DNA of 64,000 nt, taken from Pascua guehoae (lineage: Eukaryota; Basidiomycota; Tremellomycetes; Trichosporonales; Trichosporonaceae). Below, piece after piece: positions 11,984-27,049 of the stretch (the stretch's first letter is position 1; each line of letters begins with the position of its first letter). The notes under the pieces are model-generated. The model searched no databases. It had not been told where the DNA came from and saw nothing but the letters and a program-made list of their open reading frames with translations. The stretch lies in NCBI GenBank assembly GCA_001600415.1, contig BCJX01000002.1, forward strand, positions 1,992,513 to 2,056,512. Reading direction: 5' to 3'. A program made the position numbers and the translations under genes.

Positions 11984-13308
11984 CTACTGGACGCGAACTC
12001 CCCAGCGCCAGAACCACTCTGCGGCGCGCCGCACCATCTCGGGCGAGCAGACATGCCCGCGGCCCGGCTCGATAAAGCACTGCACGTCGCCCGGATTACC
12101 CGCCGCGGCGATTTGCGTAAACCTCTGCTCGCCGAGGCGGAAGGGGACGACCTCGTCGACGCCGCCGTGGACGGTGAGAATCTTTTTGCCCGCAAAGCAC
12201 CACAGCGGCGCGGGCGTCAGGTACCACGCCTCGAGTGCTGGGGGGAAGTTTTCGGTCGGCGGCTGCCACGTATCGCCCGCACGGCCGCGGCCGGTGAGAA
12301 TGTCGACCATGTGCTCGGATGGGATGGAGGCGATGGGCACGGCAATGCGGACACGGTTGTCTGTATGTTTTAGCAGTGTCGGCTGGCTGGCGTCGCGCCG
12401 TCCGTGTTTATGGACTCACCCTCACGCAACAGACGCCAAGCGATATGGCCTGCAGAGTCAGTGTCGACGATGACGAGATGGACTCACCGCCCATGGAGAA
12501 ACCGGTGCTCATCCATTCGACCACCTCGCGCTCGGCGTTGGGCCACAGCCACATCGGAAGGAAGCTCATGATGAGCTGGTGATCTTGAACACCCCCAGCT
12601 GCGGGTGTCAGCAGTGTGTCACACACCTGGGTCTGGGTGGGAGCAAACTCACTGAGCGACGTAGCCATGAGGATCCTGCAAGGCCAGAGTGGTCAGGCGT
12701 AGGTATGAGGCATGCGGGTAGGCGCCGTCAGAAAGTAAATGTCAGCATACGCACACCGAGATAGACACCACAAGGCGCACAGTTTGCGTGGATGGTTGGC
12801 AAGAGCGTGGCCATCGCGCACTCTCCGCCTCTGGCCGTGGTTGCGTTGGTCCTAGGCGTGAGCGCAGTGCTCGACGAGGGGCCAAAATCAACGACGACGC
12901 ATATCTGCTCACCACTGTCACTACCAGTACATCCCGCTCACGCTGTCCGAGCCCCTGTGCGGCCAGGTGGTTGATCTCGCCTAGCAGCCCCGATGCCATG
13001 GGATCCATGTCCTTGGCCTTGTTTGCCCATCCGTGTGAGAGCAGCTGGGCGGCGTTAGCTCCCGTGACGTCAACCCAACCTGCTCAGGTTATAGCTGAAC
13101 GTACGATGACTGCAATCGGCCGCCGGCTGTCCTTGATCTCGTCCAGGCCATACACGCACACGTCCAGGTCGACGACCGAGACGGTGCGCTTGGACGCGGC
13201 CGGATAGTTTAGATGCAGGGGAGCAAAGTCCATCACATGTGCGGGGTCCATGTAGCTCTTCTTTGCCTGCGCCGCAGCTGGTGGAGAGTCGCCGTCTCGT
13301 GAGCTCAT
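11984..13308 (-). CDS. Alpha/beta hydrolase (serine hydrolase), probably cytosolic
   Basis: Predicted ester or related hydrolysis; substrate unknown. Exons chained on the minus strand: 13308-13105, 13044-12913, 12851-12757, 12675-12653, then three more to the stop at 11984. The fold markers appear in order: SHGW as the oxyanion-loop region, TVDQRNHGQR, the nucleophile elbow GFSMGG (split by an intron after the second Gly codon starts), an Asp in GGVDEVVPF and the catalytic His in GHVCSPEM. No signal peptide is seen. The DQRNHG form is familiar from fungal intracellular alpha/beta hydrolases. The third exon boundary is the weakest, because residues after GHAL do not match a pattern I know. The gene lies 620 bp downstream of the MFS gene on the same strand, so shared function is possible but unproven. 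Confidence 0.85.
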
Positions 13309-13928
13309 CGTCAATGTCCGTGGGGTGGTGTAACGTTGACGAGAAGAGAAATCGTTGCTGAAGAATGGACACAACTAACGAGGCGGCGACCAAGTAGTAT
13401 CCGGTTGGTGTTCCAAGTCTGTGCCGGGTGGTGTTGGCTGGGGCGGCCATGTCCGATAACCGATGACGCACCATGGCAATGCCGAACGCCGAGTCTCTAC
13501 CAGAACCCAATAAGTGGACTATTCGGGCGCAGTAGAGCAAGTTTGTTGCATCACCCACTCTCATGGCCGAGTGCACTACAAGGACAGTGCAACATAGCGT
13601 CTTCCGTCGGACACGGCATGCACGGTATAGGACGCCAGATGCCCGACAGCAGCTCATCCACTGGCTGGCGCCTTGCCGTCGGTTTCGGTCGACCGGCCCG
13701 TCGCGGCACCGACGGACTCGCCACTTGTGCCCCCAACAGCGAACAGCGCAGAATGTGACAATGCAACAGTGCGTACAGCCAAATGCATGCAATACAACGC
13801 CCTTGACCCTTGATATAATCCTGTACGAGCCGGATGGTGGTACTCGGCAGCCGAAGACGAGAGCCGGGAAACCACGCCTGCCCATTCGGTTCTTGAAGCC
13901 CCCACTGACCCCATCCCCCGGCTACCAC
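13309..13928. other. Spacer between hydrolase and MFS genes
   Basis: Nothing gene-like. It contains the upstream region of the hydrolase and the 3' region of the MFS transporter. An open frame continuing from the MFS gene through this spacer is only intron read-through. Confidence 0.6.
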
Positions 13929-15586
13929 CTATGGGTGCTCTGGCATGCCTTGCCACTTGCGGAGCGCTTGTCCCTTCCAGATGAGGCCGGCACAGAGGAC
14001 GACACCGAGACCCGCTCCGAGTGCGCCCTGGACGATCATCTCGACGAGGAAGCCAGACTGCAGCCCCCACTGCCACGCAAAGAAGGCAATGGCAAAGGCC
14101 CACATGAGACGCCAGAAGGTGAAGACTGCCTGGGTGTCCATGCCCTTTGGAAGGAATGTTTCCAGGACGTACTGTAGTGTTAGCACGAGTTGCGGGCACA
14201 AAAAGGGAGGGTTGATTCCCCCCTCCGAGAAGGAAACCACTGATGCTACTCACAGTCTGCAGGATACCCGTGATGGCGGTCAGGGTGACGTACATGATGG
14301 CGCCGCCGACGAGGAAGACGATCCAGTGCATGTTACGTTCGAGGCCAAAGCCGCAGATGAGACACGAGGCAAAGAAGACGGGAAGCATCGGGAAGAGGGC
14401 CCAGAGGCGGTGTTCGGGCTGGCGGTCGCCACCGTTCTTCTTGGCGAAATGAGTCATTGACCAGTCGCCCGCGATGCCGCCGAGCGGGATACCGATGACA
14501 CTGCCGACGCCGAATGCGAGGAACGACGCACCCAGGGGGATAAGGGCAAAGTTGTACGGCGGCGCGGCGTACTTTTGCGGGAGAATGACGGTGAGGCCGA
14601 CGGACCACGCAAAGATGGAGCCGTAGTAGAACGACGTGGCCGTGATGGCAATATACTTGAACATGATGATGGGCGACACGAGCATTGAGACGTACTCGCC
14701 CCAGTTCTGCCACGGGTACCACGCGACGCCGACGTAGCCGCGCTGCCCCTGCTCGGGGTGGTCGTTGGCTTCAATGTGGCTGATGTCGGTCTGGGCCTTT
14801 GTGGCCTCGACCTTGTCGTCGCTGAGGGTGGGGCTGGCGGTGTCGACCGAGGGGGACGGCCCAGTCTCGTTGAACATTGTCTCGGGGACAAAGAAAAAGC
14901 ACATGATGAGCTGCAGACCACACAGGCCGAGGATGAACCAGAAGAGATTCCGCCACGGCCCAGCGTTGACAATCAGGCCGCAGAAGATGGGTCCCACACA
15001 CGGCGCGAGCACAATGCACACGACGTAGAGCGCCATCTTGGACCCGCGCACCTCTTCAATGTAAATGTCCGAGATGGTCGATGGCGGCACAGTCTGCGAC
15101 CACGAGTTGAAGAAGCCAGTCACGACGCGAGCCGCCGCAAACGAGCCATAGGTCGGGGACAGGGCGAGCCAGACGCAACATGGGAGCAGCAGCGCAGAGC
15201 CGATGAGGTACACTGGGCGCCGGCCGATGGTGCGCGACAGCGGGTTCCAGAAGATGGGTCCAACGGCCATGCCCAGAAACGAGTAGCCGAGACAGTTTGC
15301 AATGTCGGGCGGCGTGACGCCAAACGTCTCGGCCATGGGCTGGAACGCCACGAGAATAATGGCAACACTAGGCTTGTTAGCCGCAGAAAGTAACCGCAGT
15401 AGACAAACGCTAAACAGCGACTCACTTAAAGTTGCCCATCAGACCGCAAAATGCCAGAGTCGTGAGGCACAGCGCTTTGCGCCATTTCGACAACGCGTTG
15501 ATGGGGTGGTTGGGTGGCAGGGCGGGGTTGCGTCCATTCTTGCGAGCCACCAGCTCGTTGTCGTCAAAGTTGGCCTCGTGGTTCAT
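13929..15586 (-). CDS. MFS transporter, DHA1-like drug/H+ antiporter type
   Basis: Polytopic plasma-membrane transporter of the major facilitator superfamily, predicted to move small organic molecules by proton exchange. The start is the first ATG after an upstream in-frame stop, giving MNHEANFDDNELV. Two introns are used: one after the first exon (donor after GLMGNF) and one before YVLETFLPKG near the C terminus. The protein is about 490 residues with roughly 12 hydrophobic segments and a hydrophilic central loop after VPETMFNETG. The loop 2-3 signature NPLSRTIGRRPVYLIG fits DHA1-type carriers, and a second conserved segment reads IPLGGIAGDW. It is not a sugar-permease-type MFS, so it is unlikely to be the lactose importer for the GH2 gene 3.7 kb away. 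Substrate is unknown. Confidence 0.9.
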
Positions 15587-18500
15587 GTCCGTCAGTCTTG
15601 CTTGGGTCCAGGCTGTTGATGTCTTGCTGTTGACCCGGGGTGGTGTGGGGTTTGAGCCAATGTCGGGGCATCAAGAGACCGCTTGATATCGATGAATATA
15701 TATATCGATACCGCCTTGCTGCTTCGACTGCCGTGCCTAACATATCTGGCATTTGTGGGGCTCATTCATTCTGGCTGCGCTATCCTCGGGAGCCCCGAGG
15801 GGTGTTCAGGTGCTCCCAGGGGGCGCACGACGCCGCCACGAGCTCTCCTGGGCTCGAGTAACGTATCCCAGAGACGACGTTTGTAGCCATCAGCCCTGCG
15901 GGGTAGGATACCGGATGCCCAGGTTGGTGGCTGGCCGCAGCCAGCGCACAATTTGATAACGCACATATGTCATTCCTTGGACCCCACTTGCCCCGCCCAA
16001 GCAACGCCCACCGGCGCACACGATCAAAATCGCTTCCTGGAATCCGCGCCTACTGTTCTGTGCTGATTAATTTTGTACACGCTACAAGAGTGCTATGGAT
16101 GACTAGAGTTGCACACTTGCAAGAGTAGCTTTTGCGGAATTTTCCGCCTTGGGTTAGCGTTTGCCACACAGTTTCAGCCTGGCCAAACGCGTGCTATCGT
16201 TTTGCGGCGGCGGGGATCACGCGCCCACCTGATCAGTGCCAATTCAAATTACGGCATGGCGCTCTGAGCAAAACGCCTCCATTGCGGGGCAGGTTGTGGC
16301 ATGGGCAAGATGCCGCCAGACGTCTCCCCACGTGTAGCTGCAGCAGAAACATTAAAAAAAACCGGCCGAGCGGCCAGTGCCTAGCTGTGAGAGTGATTAG
16401 CGATCATCGTCAGGGACGTCACACACGCGCCCAACCTTAGGTCGCACTCAAAAGTCGGATCGTGTGACGAACACTCGCACCAGTTGTCTTCTGGCCGCTT
16501 TGGACACCGACTTGTAAACCCTTCTCAACAGTACGCGGCACTCACTACTCTTGTACTGGTGCAACCCTGCTGCATGCTGCCCACTTGACTGTCTCCACCT
16601 TGCAGTCTTTTTCCAGGTGGAAGTTGGTTCCAACACACGATAGAACACAGTGGCGGCGCGGTGGGCTCGCGACCCAGCCATCCCTGAACCAGACCAACAT
16701 GGCCGAGGTCGGCATGCCGACATGCCGAAGCGAGAAGATCCTTTAGACCAATCTTAATGGCCACTCGGCAGCGGTCTCCGCGCCCTCCATGCCAGCGGTA
16801 TGCGCCACCTAAGCTTCTGAGTGGTCATGCCAACACATGTCCGCCGTCCGCGCGTCCCCAATGCCGATAGGGCTCGACGCGTCGGAATTATCGCCCGCCA
16901 AACGATCCACAGCGTGTGTGGGGCCCATCACTGTCGGAGAGCCCGATTCACAAGTCGACGCCACAATGCGCCTCTTAGCGCCGGGCGGGGAGATGTGTCC
17001 AGACATCGTATCGTGTAGCTCTCCATATCTCCATACGCGACCTTTGTCAATCTGACAGACGCCAGTGGCAATGCGACGGTTTCAACTGGACAATGCCGTC
17101 CCTTCTCCGCCGGGCCTCTCCGCTCGCTTCCCCGCTCAACTTCCCCGCCGTACTTCCCCACTACCCTTCCCCACATAAGGCATCGCCGCCTCTGCCTTGT
17201 CCGTATTTGCATCCCCACGGGGCGTATGCTGGACCGCCCAGAGTACATACATGCGTGGTCGCACAGCGGGTATCTCCCACAGCCCCATAAATTGTCGCCC
17301 TAACAGCCGTCACACACCAGGCTCGAGGTGGTTCGCACGTTTCGCACGTGAACTCACGGCGCGACGCGTAACATCATTCAACGGGAATCCTCTCCTGCGC
17401 CACCAGTCGGGTCGCTGCAGATACCTGCCGACACTCACGTTCGGGCGATATCTCGCACTGGGGCAGAAGAAAGGCGCCGAATCTCAACTAGCGGGGAGGG
17501 CGGATAGCAACTCGGCGATACACTTGTTGGGAGGCTGATCGCAGATTGTTCCCTTGCTCCCTTACATTATTTTCCCTTGTTTAGCGTGTGAACCCTTTGC
17601 CTAAAGTGGCACCTACGGACATACATCAGGAGCAGTGCCACAAATATTTGGGGCAAGGAGCAACAGAGAACGGGCGCACAGAACAGCCTGGGCGAGGGAC
17701 GGATACACCGTGCTGAGCCCGACAAAGATGAGGTCTGGGAAATATGTTTGTGTGTCCAATAGGGATAGAGGGGGGAGTGACAAAAAAGCACAGAGTGGAG
17801 TTGAAGAAGATCTATCGGAAGCCCCGAGCCTGGATACGCGCAAAGGACGGGTTCGTGACACTGGATGAAGAGTATCGAGGAGGATAACCCTGTACATGAG
17901 TCCTCCGAGTTGCTATTGGTCTGGAAACTCGATACGGAGCATTTCTGGGGTGTTGGAGGGAAACGGTGACTGGTCTTGGTCTGACCAAGACCAGTCGGGG
18001 TAGGCAGCTCCCAGGTTTGGATTATAAAATGATGAGCATCTGGACATGTCCGCGGAAGTGCGCACGAGAGATTACAATGGAGCAGATGGCGCTTGCTGAA
18101 ATCAACAAGTAAGCTCCAGGAGCTGCAAAGGAACTGCTCGACCTTTCCGGTTCCATTTCGTTTATGACAGACAGGCCACGCCAGTGACCATGTCCAAAGC
18201 AATTGCTCTTGGACCGCTACACACAATCCCACAAAGCCATGTACTGAGGCCCACGTCGTCATATCAGAGTCACTTGTATGTGACAAATCCGCATTAAGGG
18301 CGGACTCCCGAGAGAGCGAGGCAACTGCCACCTGGGAACCGCGTAAAGGATTGAAAGGCAACCATGAGCTGCCGAACCCGAGAGCATTGCGCTGCCTGGG
18401 GGCGACTGTCGAGTCAATTCGAGTGTTGTAGAATCGAGGTAACTCCTATGTCGTGCAGGACTGTCTTTAAAGGCATGCTAATGGCTTTGCATGGCATTGT

Positions 18501-19246
18501 CGACGCTGCAGTGGCGTGAAACGCGCAGGCCGTCCGTTGTCTGGCCAACACTGGTCCAACGGGCTCAGTGAGCAGCAACAGAGGCTGGCTGCCAGTAACA
18601 CACACTCACCACAGTGACCATCGGGTATTATCGATTCGAATTGAGTCTGGCCTGTGCACGTCATCTTCCTCCCCCGACCTACGTTCAACAAAGCTTGCGA
18701 TCCCCCGAGTTTTTACCAGTGCCACCTTTCCTCTGTTTGGGCGTTCGCACTGGCACAAGCCTGCTGGGTTACCTGTCGGTAGACGGGTCCCGTAACCTGC
18801 TCAGCTTCCACAGCTACAGTATGTTGGCAACAAACGTAGTGCGCATCCTGCGACGGCAGATCCCTTTTGCTGGGGGTAAAACAAAGTGCAGACCTCCACC
18901 ATCCGCACCTCCACACCGCTGACTGTCGGCCCGCAGCTGCTTGAGCAGCTCACACCCCCCGCTAGGATCAGTCGTCATCGTCGCTATGGAGGTGGTGCTA
19001 GGCAATGACCCCCTTGGCGAACGGGAACTTGATGTGAGCGAACGGGAATATGGGACACGTGCTAGATGGTTGCACGGGAATTTGTGGCCCAGATGGCAAA
19101 TGGACTTGCCCACTCGGCGCAATCTTGGACCGGCGACACCGGGCCGGGCCGATTCCGGGCCCAAGCGTGTCAGACAACAACCGATACAACCGCGTCATAA
19201 CCCACCACGCAGGAGGGAACCGACGAGCTGTATACAAACCACGACC
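15587..19246. other. 3.7-kb gene-sparse region
   Basis: No gene is supported on either strand. Open frames here, including one of 264 codons on the minus strand (17567-18361), look like random translation with high Ser/Cys/His/Pro and no domain. Visible items are an AT-rich TATATATATCGAT patch near 15690-15710, a pyrimidine-rich stretch around 17100-17180, a perfect 29-nt palindrome at 17968-17996, and the upstream region of the beta-galactosidase. Confidence 0.55.
17968..17996. repeat. Perfect palindrome, 14-bp arms around one T
   Basis: The arm GACTGGTCTTGGTC is followed by a single T and then its exact reverse complement GACCAAGACCAGTC. This could be a dimeric protein-binding site or a cruciform. 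It lies in otherwise featureless DNA about 1.3 kb before the beta-galactosidase start. Confidence 0.9.
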
Positions 19247-19291
19247 ATGTCGGCAGCTCTGGACGACTGGTCTCTTGTATCCATACACACC

Positions 19292-22275
<2,984 letters not shown>

Positions 22276-22656
22276 TGTACCCCATCATTGTACTGTACCC
22301 ACATCGTTGCAACATACTTGGCTCTTTGCGTATCGTATGATTCAAGACTCACTCTCGCCGTGTTTGGCATTTGGTTGGCATCAAGTGACGTCTCACATTC
22401 CTCTCGTCACACGCACAGACGCCACGATCTGCACGGACGCCAAGGCTCGTGTTTTAGCTGCGCACCAGGATCTGAGACACAGCAATTCACAAACGTCACT
22501 GTCCATGCCTGCCGAACACGCACACCTGTACACCTGGCACAGTCATCATTATTGGCATGCTGCGGCCTCGCAAGGCGCCACCGATACCGAAGCCTTCATA
22601 TCCAGACTGACTCAGGCTTTCGTCTCTTCCCCCCCTATGTCCCGCCATCACTCGCT
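22276..22656. other. Intergenic region, lacZ-like 3' side to BTB gene
   Basis: Nothing gene-like. It holds the 3' region of the beta-galactosidase and a pyrimidine-rich leader before the next gene. Confidence 0.6.
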
Positions 22657-23669
22657 ATGCCCACCAACAAGAACCCGGGCCAGCTCTTTGTGCCCAGCTC
22701 GGGGTCACCAGTGACCCCGACGCCTCGCCGCTGGTCGTTACGCCCCTCATCCTCACGCCCCTCGTCCCCGCGCCCCTCGTCGCCACGCCCTCTTGCGCAA
22801 CGTCCTTCGTCTTCGCGGTCTCACCGACCCCGACGTACCGAGTCACCCATCTTCCCGGCGCATAATGCGGATCACTGTGTCGTGTCGTCCGACGGCGTTG
22901 CGTTTGGCTTTACCAAGAGCCAGTTTCTCCAGTCGTGGGCATGCCGCGGACACAGCCCCATGAGAAACCGACACGGCGCGCTAACGACCCAGGCCAATAT
23001 TCTCAGAGATGGTGGGCAACGTGCCCAGCATGGACATTCACCTGGGCGACCGCGAGATTGAATCGTCGTCATCCATCGAGCTCCTCCTGCGCCTCCTGAA
23101 CAGCGACCGCATGGGCGAGGTCAACGTCGACGAGATGCCCTCGCTCGAGGGCTGGACCAGCACACTGCTCTTGGCCCAAAAGTACGGCTTTGCACAGGCA
23201 TACATGCTAGGCACCATGTGCTGCTACATGGCCTTCCAGCGCGCCACCGCCGACCCCTATGCGACCAGCACGTACGCAATCCACCTCTTCTGCCTCGCCG
23301 CCCGCCTCGACGAGGAGTGGCTCGCCGTCGAGGCTGTCCATCGCCTCTCGTCCGTGGGCAACATCGAGCTCCCCCTCGACGTCCACGTCGACCAGGATAG
23401 GCACGGCATGCTCGAGACCGCCCTCGCACAGTACGACGTGTCGGCGTGGCCCGTGCGGCTCGTCCTGCCCCTCCCGACAACGTACATCTGGGCACTGGGG
23501 CGAGCGGCACAGCCCAGCCTCTACACGAACCGGCCCGGCGGGGATAGGGTCTATTATTCGACCAATGTCCGAGAGCGATTTACGCACTTTTTGGCCCTGG
23601 CAAAGAGTCAGTCATCACGCAAGAGAGTTCAAGATACTAACAATGGTAGAGGCGTCGTCAGGAACGTAG
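22657..23669 (+). CDS. BTB/POZ-like domain protein, function unknown
   Basis: Three exons. The start is MPTNKNPGQ. The first about 65 residues are a low-complexity Arg/Pro/Ser segment with repeated RPSSPRPSS-type units. The BTB-like core then begins at DHCVVSSDGVAFGF. An intron with acceptor near 22992 joins FLQ to SPIFSEMVGNVPS, followed by MDIHLGDREIESSSSIELL and LAQKYGFAQAYML, the usual BTB order in fungal one-domain proteins. A helical region rich in Ala, Leu and Glu follows. A last intron (GTCAGT donor, ATACTAAC branch site, acceptor near 23648) gives the short ending KKASSGT; without splicing the frame runs on to 23728 with unnatural residues. BTB domains mediate protein contacts, often with cullin-3 ligases. 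No partner can be named here. Confidence 0.75.
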
Positions 23670-24333
23670 AACACTGTGGTTGTGTCCCGCTGCCGGTATC
23701 GTCCTCGCTCCATGGGAAAGATGCCTGATCTCGGCGAAATGGACGCTGCTAGACGCCCGTTCTCCTTGTTGCCTGCCCGTTTGTTCATTGCCACCGTGAA
23801 TGAAGTACTGGTTCTTTTCTCCGCCTGTTATCAACGTCGGTTACAATGGAAAACGACCGAAATAGTCATTGTAGTTCGATAGCCACGAGCCACTCACGCA
23901 TGGTTGAGGACAGTGAGGATGTTAGAATGAAGGCAGCGAGGTGATTCTTTGTCCGACCCGTAGCCTCTGGTATCGTAACACGTCGTCATGACAGTGAGGG
24001 CTTCCATCGTGCACTCCTGTCGCAGCCGTTTCCAGATGTTACACCCATTCTGTGCACTTGTCATGTAAAGATTTTGTGGTCTTGGACGTGTTGGGCGCGG
24101 CTGTAGCACTCTTCCAGAGAACATACCTATGCAGATGACATCAAAGCAACCATGGACTCATGCAGGGTTGTTGACAAGCCAGCCTTTGTGATAACGACAA
24201 CAATGACGTGTGGATAAACAGTGCCTGGCAGACCTCCACCTTTTGCATTTTGATGGTGGGATGCAATTTCTGAAGTGAACGGCGGCGACAAGGGCAAGGT
24301 TAGTTGCTCTCACCAAAACACCATACCCACACC
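23670..24333. other. Intergenic region upstream of NOC2
   Basis: No gene or repeat is seen. It holds the 3' side of the BTB-like gene and the NOC2 promoter. Confidence 0.6.
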
Positions 24334-26696
24334 ATGGTTCGCCCCACAAAGCAGTTTAAGAAGTTTGCCTCGTCGGGCAAGCTCAAGGAGACCATCAAGA
24401 ACCGTCGTACGGCCAAGGAGTCAAAGCGCCGTTACGAGGAAAAGGTTCAGCAGCGCGTGCACCAACGCGGCGCCCCCCGACCCGAGCACCAGGTGTCGGA
24501 CAGCGAAGACGATGACGAGGACATTGCCACGGCTGTCGGTGGCGGACGGCCGGGTGGTGTTGCGCGTACCGTGGACGAGCTGTTTGGTGCTGGCGGACTG
24601 GACGTTCCCATCGAAGCAGGAAGCGATCTCGAGGACCTGAGCGAAGACGACGACGAGGACGAAGATGAGGACGAGGAGGAGGGTGAGGAAGAGGACGAGG
24701 AGATGGACGAGGAGGCCATGAAGCGCGCACTCAAGGACCTTGAGAAGAAGGACCCCGAGTTCTTCAAGCACCTCCAGGCCGAGGACCCCAACCTGCTCGA
24801 GTTTGGCAAGGGCAAGAGCCGCGCCGATGCCATGGACGAGGACGACGATGTGGAGGACAGCGACGACGAGGACGACGATGAGGACGAGGCGATGGACGAG
24901 GATGAGCCCGCCAAGACTGTGGTCACGATGAAGATGCTCCGTGGATGGCGCGAGGGAATGCTCAAGGTGGGTTCGACAGTGGTTCTCAGACCTGACTTTC
25001 GCAGCTCCACTCGCTCCGGTCATTGCGCAAGACGCTCCTCGCCTTCCGCGCAGCGTCCCACATGAACGAGGAGGATGGCGAGCAGGGAGCCGGTCTCGAG
25101 TCAAAGTACATTATCCCTAGCGCGACTGGTGAGTTCTCATACCCATTCATGCTTTCGTGATCCACGCTTACTGAAATCTTTAGTATTCAACAAGCTCGTC
25201 ATCACCGCGCTCAAGTTTACCCCTGTGGTTCTCGCCCACCACATGCCATACAAGACGCTCGGCAACGGGAGGATAAAGATGCTGGCGCGCAAGTCGACCG
25301 CTGCCAACCTTGACCGTCTCGTGCTGTCCCACTTCTCCACCCTCATCCACCTCATCAAGTCGCTTCCGTCCACCCCCTCGGCCATTGCCGGCGAGGACGA
25401 CTCGGAGGCTGGCTCGCTTCTTGCCACTGCGGTGGCCGAGAGCTCAAAGCTCCTCCCATGGGTCCTTGGTGCTCGCAAGCACCTTCGTGCATACCTCAAG
25501 ACGCTCCTCGACCTGTGGTCTAGCGCGAGCGACAGCGTCCGTGTGGCCTCCTTCCTTGCCATCCGCAAGATGTTCATCGCTGGCGACGAGGCGATCAAGG
25601 ACCTGTGTCTGAGGGTGAGTTGAGAGCGGATGAACAAGATTACTGACTCCCCAGAACACTTACCGCGCACTCCTCCCACCTCTTCGCCTGACGTCGGTGC
25701 ACACCCTCCCATCGATCAACCTGATGAAGAACACGGCTTGCGAGCTCTACCAGCTCGAGCCAGCTCTCAGCTACCAGCATGCGTTCACCTTTATCCGCAT
25801 GCTCGCTGTCCACCTCCGTGCTGTCGTCCGTTCGTCCACCTCGGGCAAGGGCGGAGACGACGGCCAGGCATTCAAGGCCATCTACAACTGGGCTTTTGTG
25901 CACTCGATCGACTTCTGGTCGCAGGTCCTTGCTGGTGCCGCTGGCGTTGAGGCTCAGCGTGCGCGTGGTGGCCTCGAGAGCCCACTCAAGCCCCTCATCT
26001 ACCCCCTGACACAGATTGCCCTGGGTGTTGTTCGGTGAGTTGCCCTAAGCGGGAGGATTCAGCTCACACCGCAGTCTTCTGCCGTCGTCGCGCTACTTCC
26101 CCCTGCGCTTCCACATTATTGCATCGCTCATCCGCCTCGTCGCGCTCACGGGCACGTACATCCCCCTCTCGCCGTTCCTGCTCGAGATTCTCGACTCGGC
26201 AGAGTTCCGCCGTGCCAACCCCAAGAAGGCGACACTGAAGCCCCTGGACCTGGCGTACGTCATTCGTGCGCCCGCCGCGTACCCCAAGACGCGTGTGTAC
26301 CAGGAGGTGCTTGGTGAGGAGCTCGTGTTCCTTCTGGGCGAGTACCACGCGACGCTGTCGACACACGTTGCGTTCCCCGAGCTTGCGCTCCCCGTCCTGC
26401 TCTCGATCAAGCGCCACATCAAGCGCGGCACCGCCGGCTCGCCAAAGGTCGCCAATCAGCTCAAGGCGCTGGCCGACAAGCTCGAGGCAAACCGCACGTT
26501 TATCGAGGGCAAGCGCCGCAACGTGTCGTTTGCGCCCCGCGACCGCGCCGAGCTGGGCCGCTTTGCAGAGGGCATCAAGCCCGAGTCCACGCCCCTCGGC
26601 GGATGGATGCGCATCCAGCGCAAGTCGCGTGAACAGCGCCGCCGCGAGGTCGAGCGCGCGCTCCGCGAGGTGAAGGACGAGTCTGACGATGAGTAG
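24334..26696 (+). CDS. NOC2: Nucleolar complex protein 2 (60S ribosome biogenesis)
   Basis: Noc2 works with Noc1 and then Noc3 in assembly and intranuclear transport of pre-60S particles. The protein is about 740 residues in five exons with four introns of 40-60 nt. The N terminus is basic (MVRPTKQFKKFASSGK). Long Asp/Glu tracts (around 24630-24720 and 24835-24910) precede the conserved region. Diagnostic Noc2 segments are KDPEFFKHLQAEDPNLLEF, LPSINLMKNTACELY, YPLTQIALGVVRL, RYFPLRFHI and YIPLSPFLLEIL. The C terminus is basic then acidic (ending KDESDDE). The start is the first ATG of the frame after a leader with CACCATGG-like context. No truncation or frame break was seen. Confidence 0.96.
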
Positions 26697-26941
26697 CCGG
26701 TCCCAGAGCTGGCGTATAGAATGGCCCCCGCGCTGTATGTAGAGTATGCATCGGATCAGCACATGAGTAGAGCACGGTTTGCACAGCGATGCAAAGTAGG
26801 TCTTTTCCACGCAGGTCTTGTCCTCAGCCTGAAGGTCGGGGGAACTTCAGACTTGGATAGAGTCGGAAGTCTGTCCGCCTGTGAAGACATTCAATGACTT
26901 TATAAGCCACTCAGATCCCAATCAGTATAACACCTAATATA

Positions 26942-27040
26942 TCTTCGCTAGTATATCGGTTAGTATAATCGCCTCTCAATTAGAGAGACCTTTCAATAGA
27001 AAGATCGCGATAGAGCAGGGTTCGACTCCCTGGCGGAGAA
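26942..27040 (+). tRNA. tRNA-Glu (anticodon CTC) with 27-nt intron
   Basis: The acceptor stem TCTTCGC pairs with GCGGAGA, with A as discriminator. The anticodon stem ATCGC/GCGAT closes a loop that reads CTCTCA, then an intron at 26979-27005, then C. Removing the intron gives loop CTCTCAC and anticodon CTC for codon GAG. The intron lies between positions 37 and 38, the standard eukaryotic place, and contains GAGAG that can pair with the anticodon region. The T arm is CAGGG-TTCGACT-CCCTG. Confidence 0.92.
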
Positions 27041-27044
27041 TTTC

Positions 27045-27049
27045 TTTTT
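27045..27049 (+). terminator. Pol III T-run terminator of tRNA-Glu
   Basis: Five T in a row, 5 nt after the tRNA end. Confidence 0.7.

Noticed and set aside
13654..15351. A 565-codon open frame on the minus strand extending the MFS protein past 13929
   Set aside because: The last part has no membrane character and arises from reading through an intron with a clear donor and acceptor near 14175-14252; splicing gives the natural C terminus at 13929.
17567..18361. 264-codon minus-strand open frame
   Set aside because: Composition is random-like (many Cys, Ser, His, Pro), with no domain, no good start context and no splice pattern.
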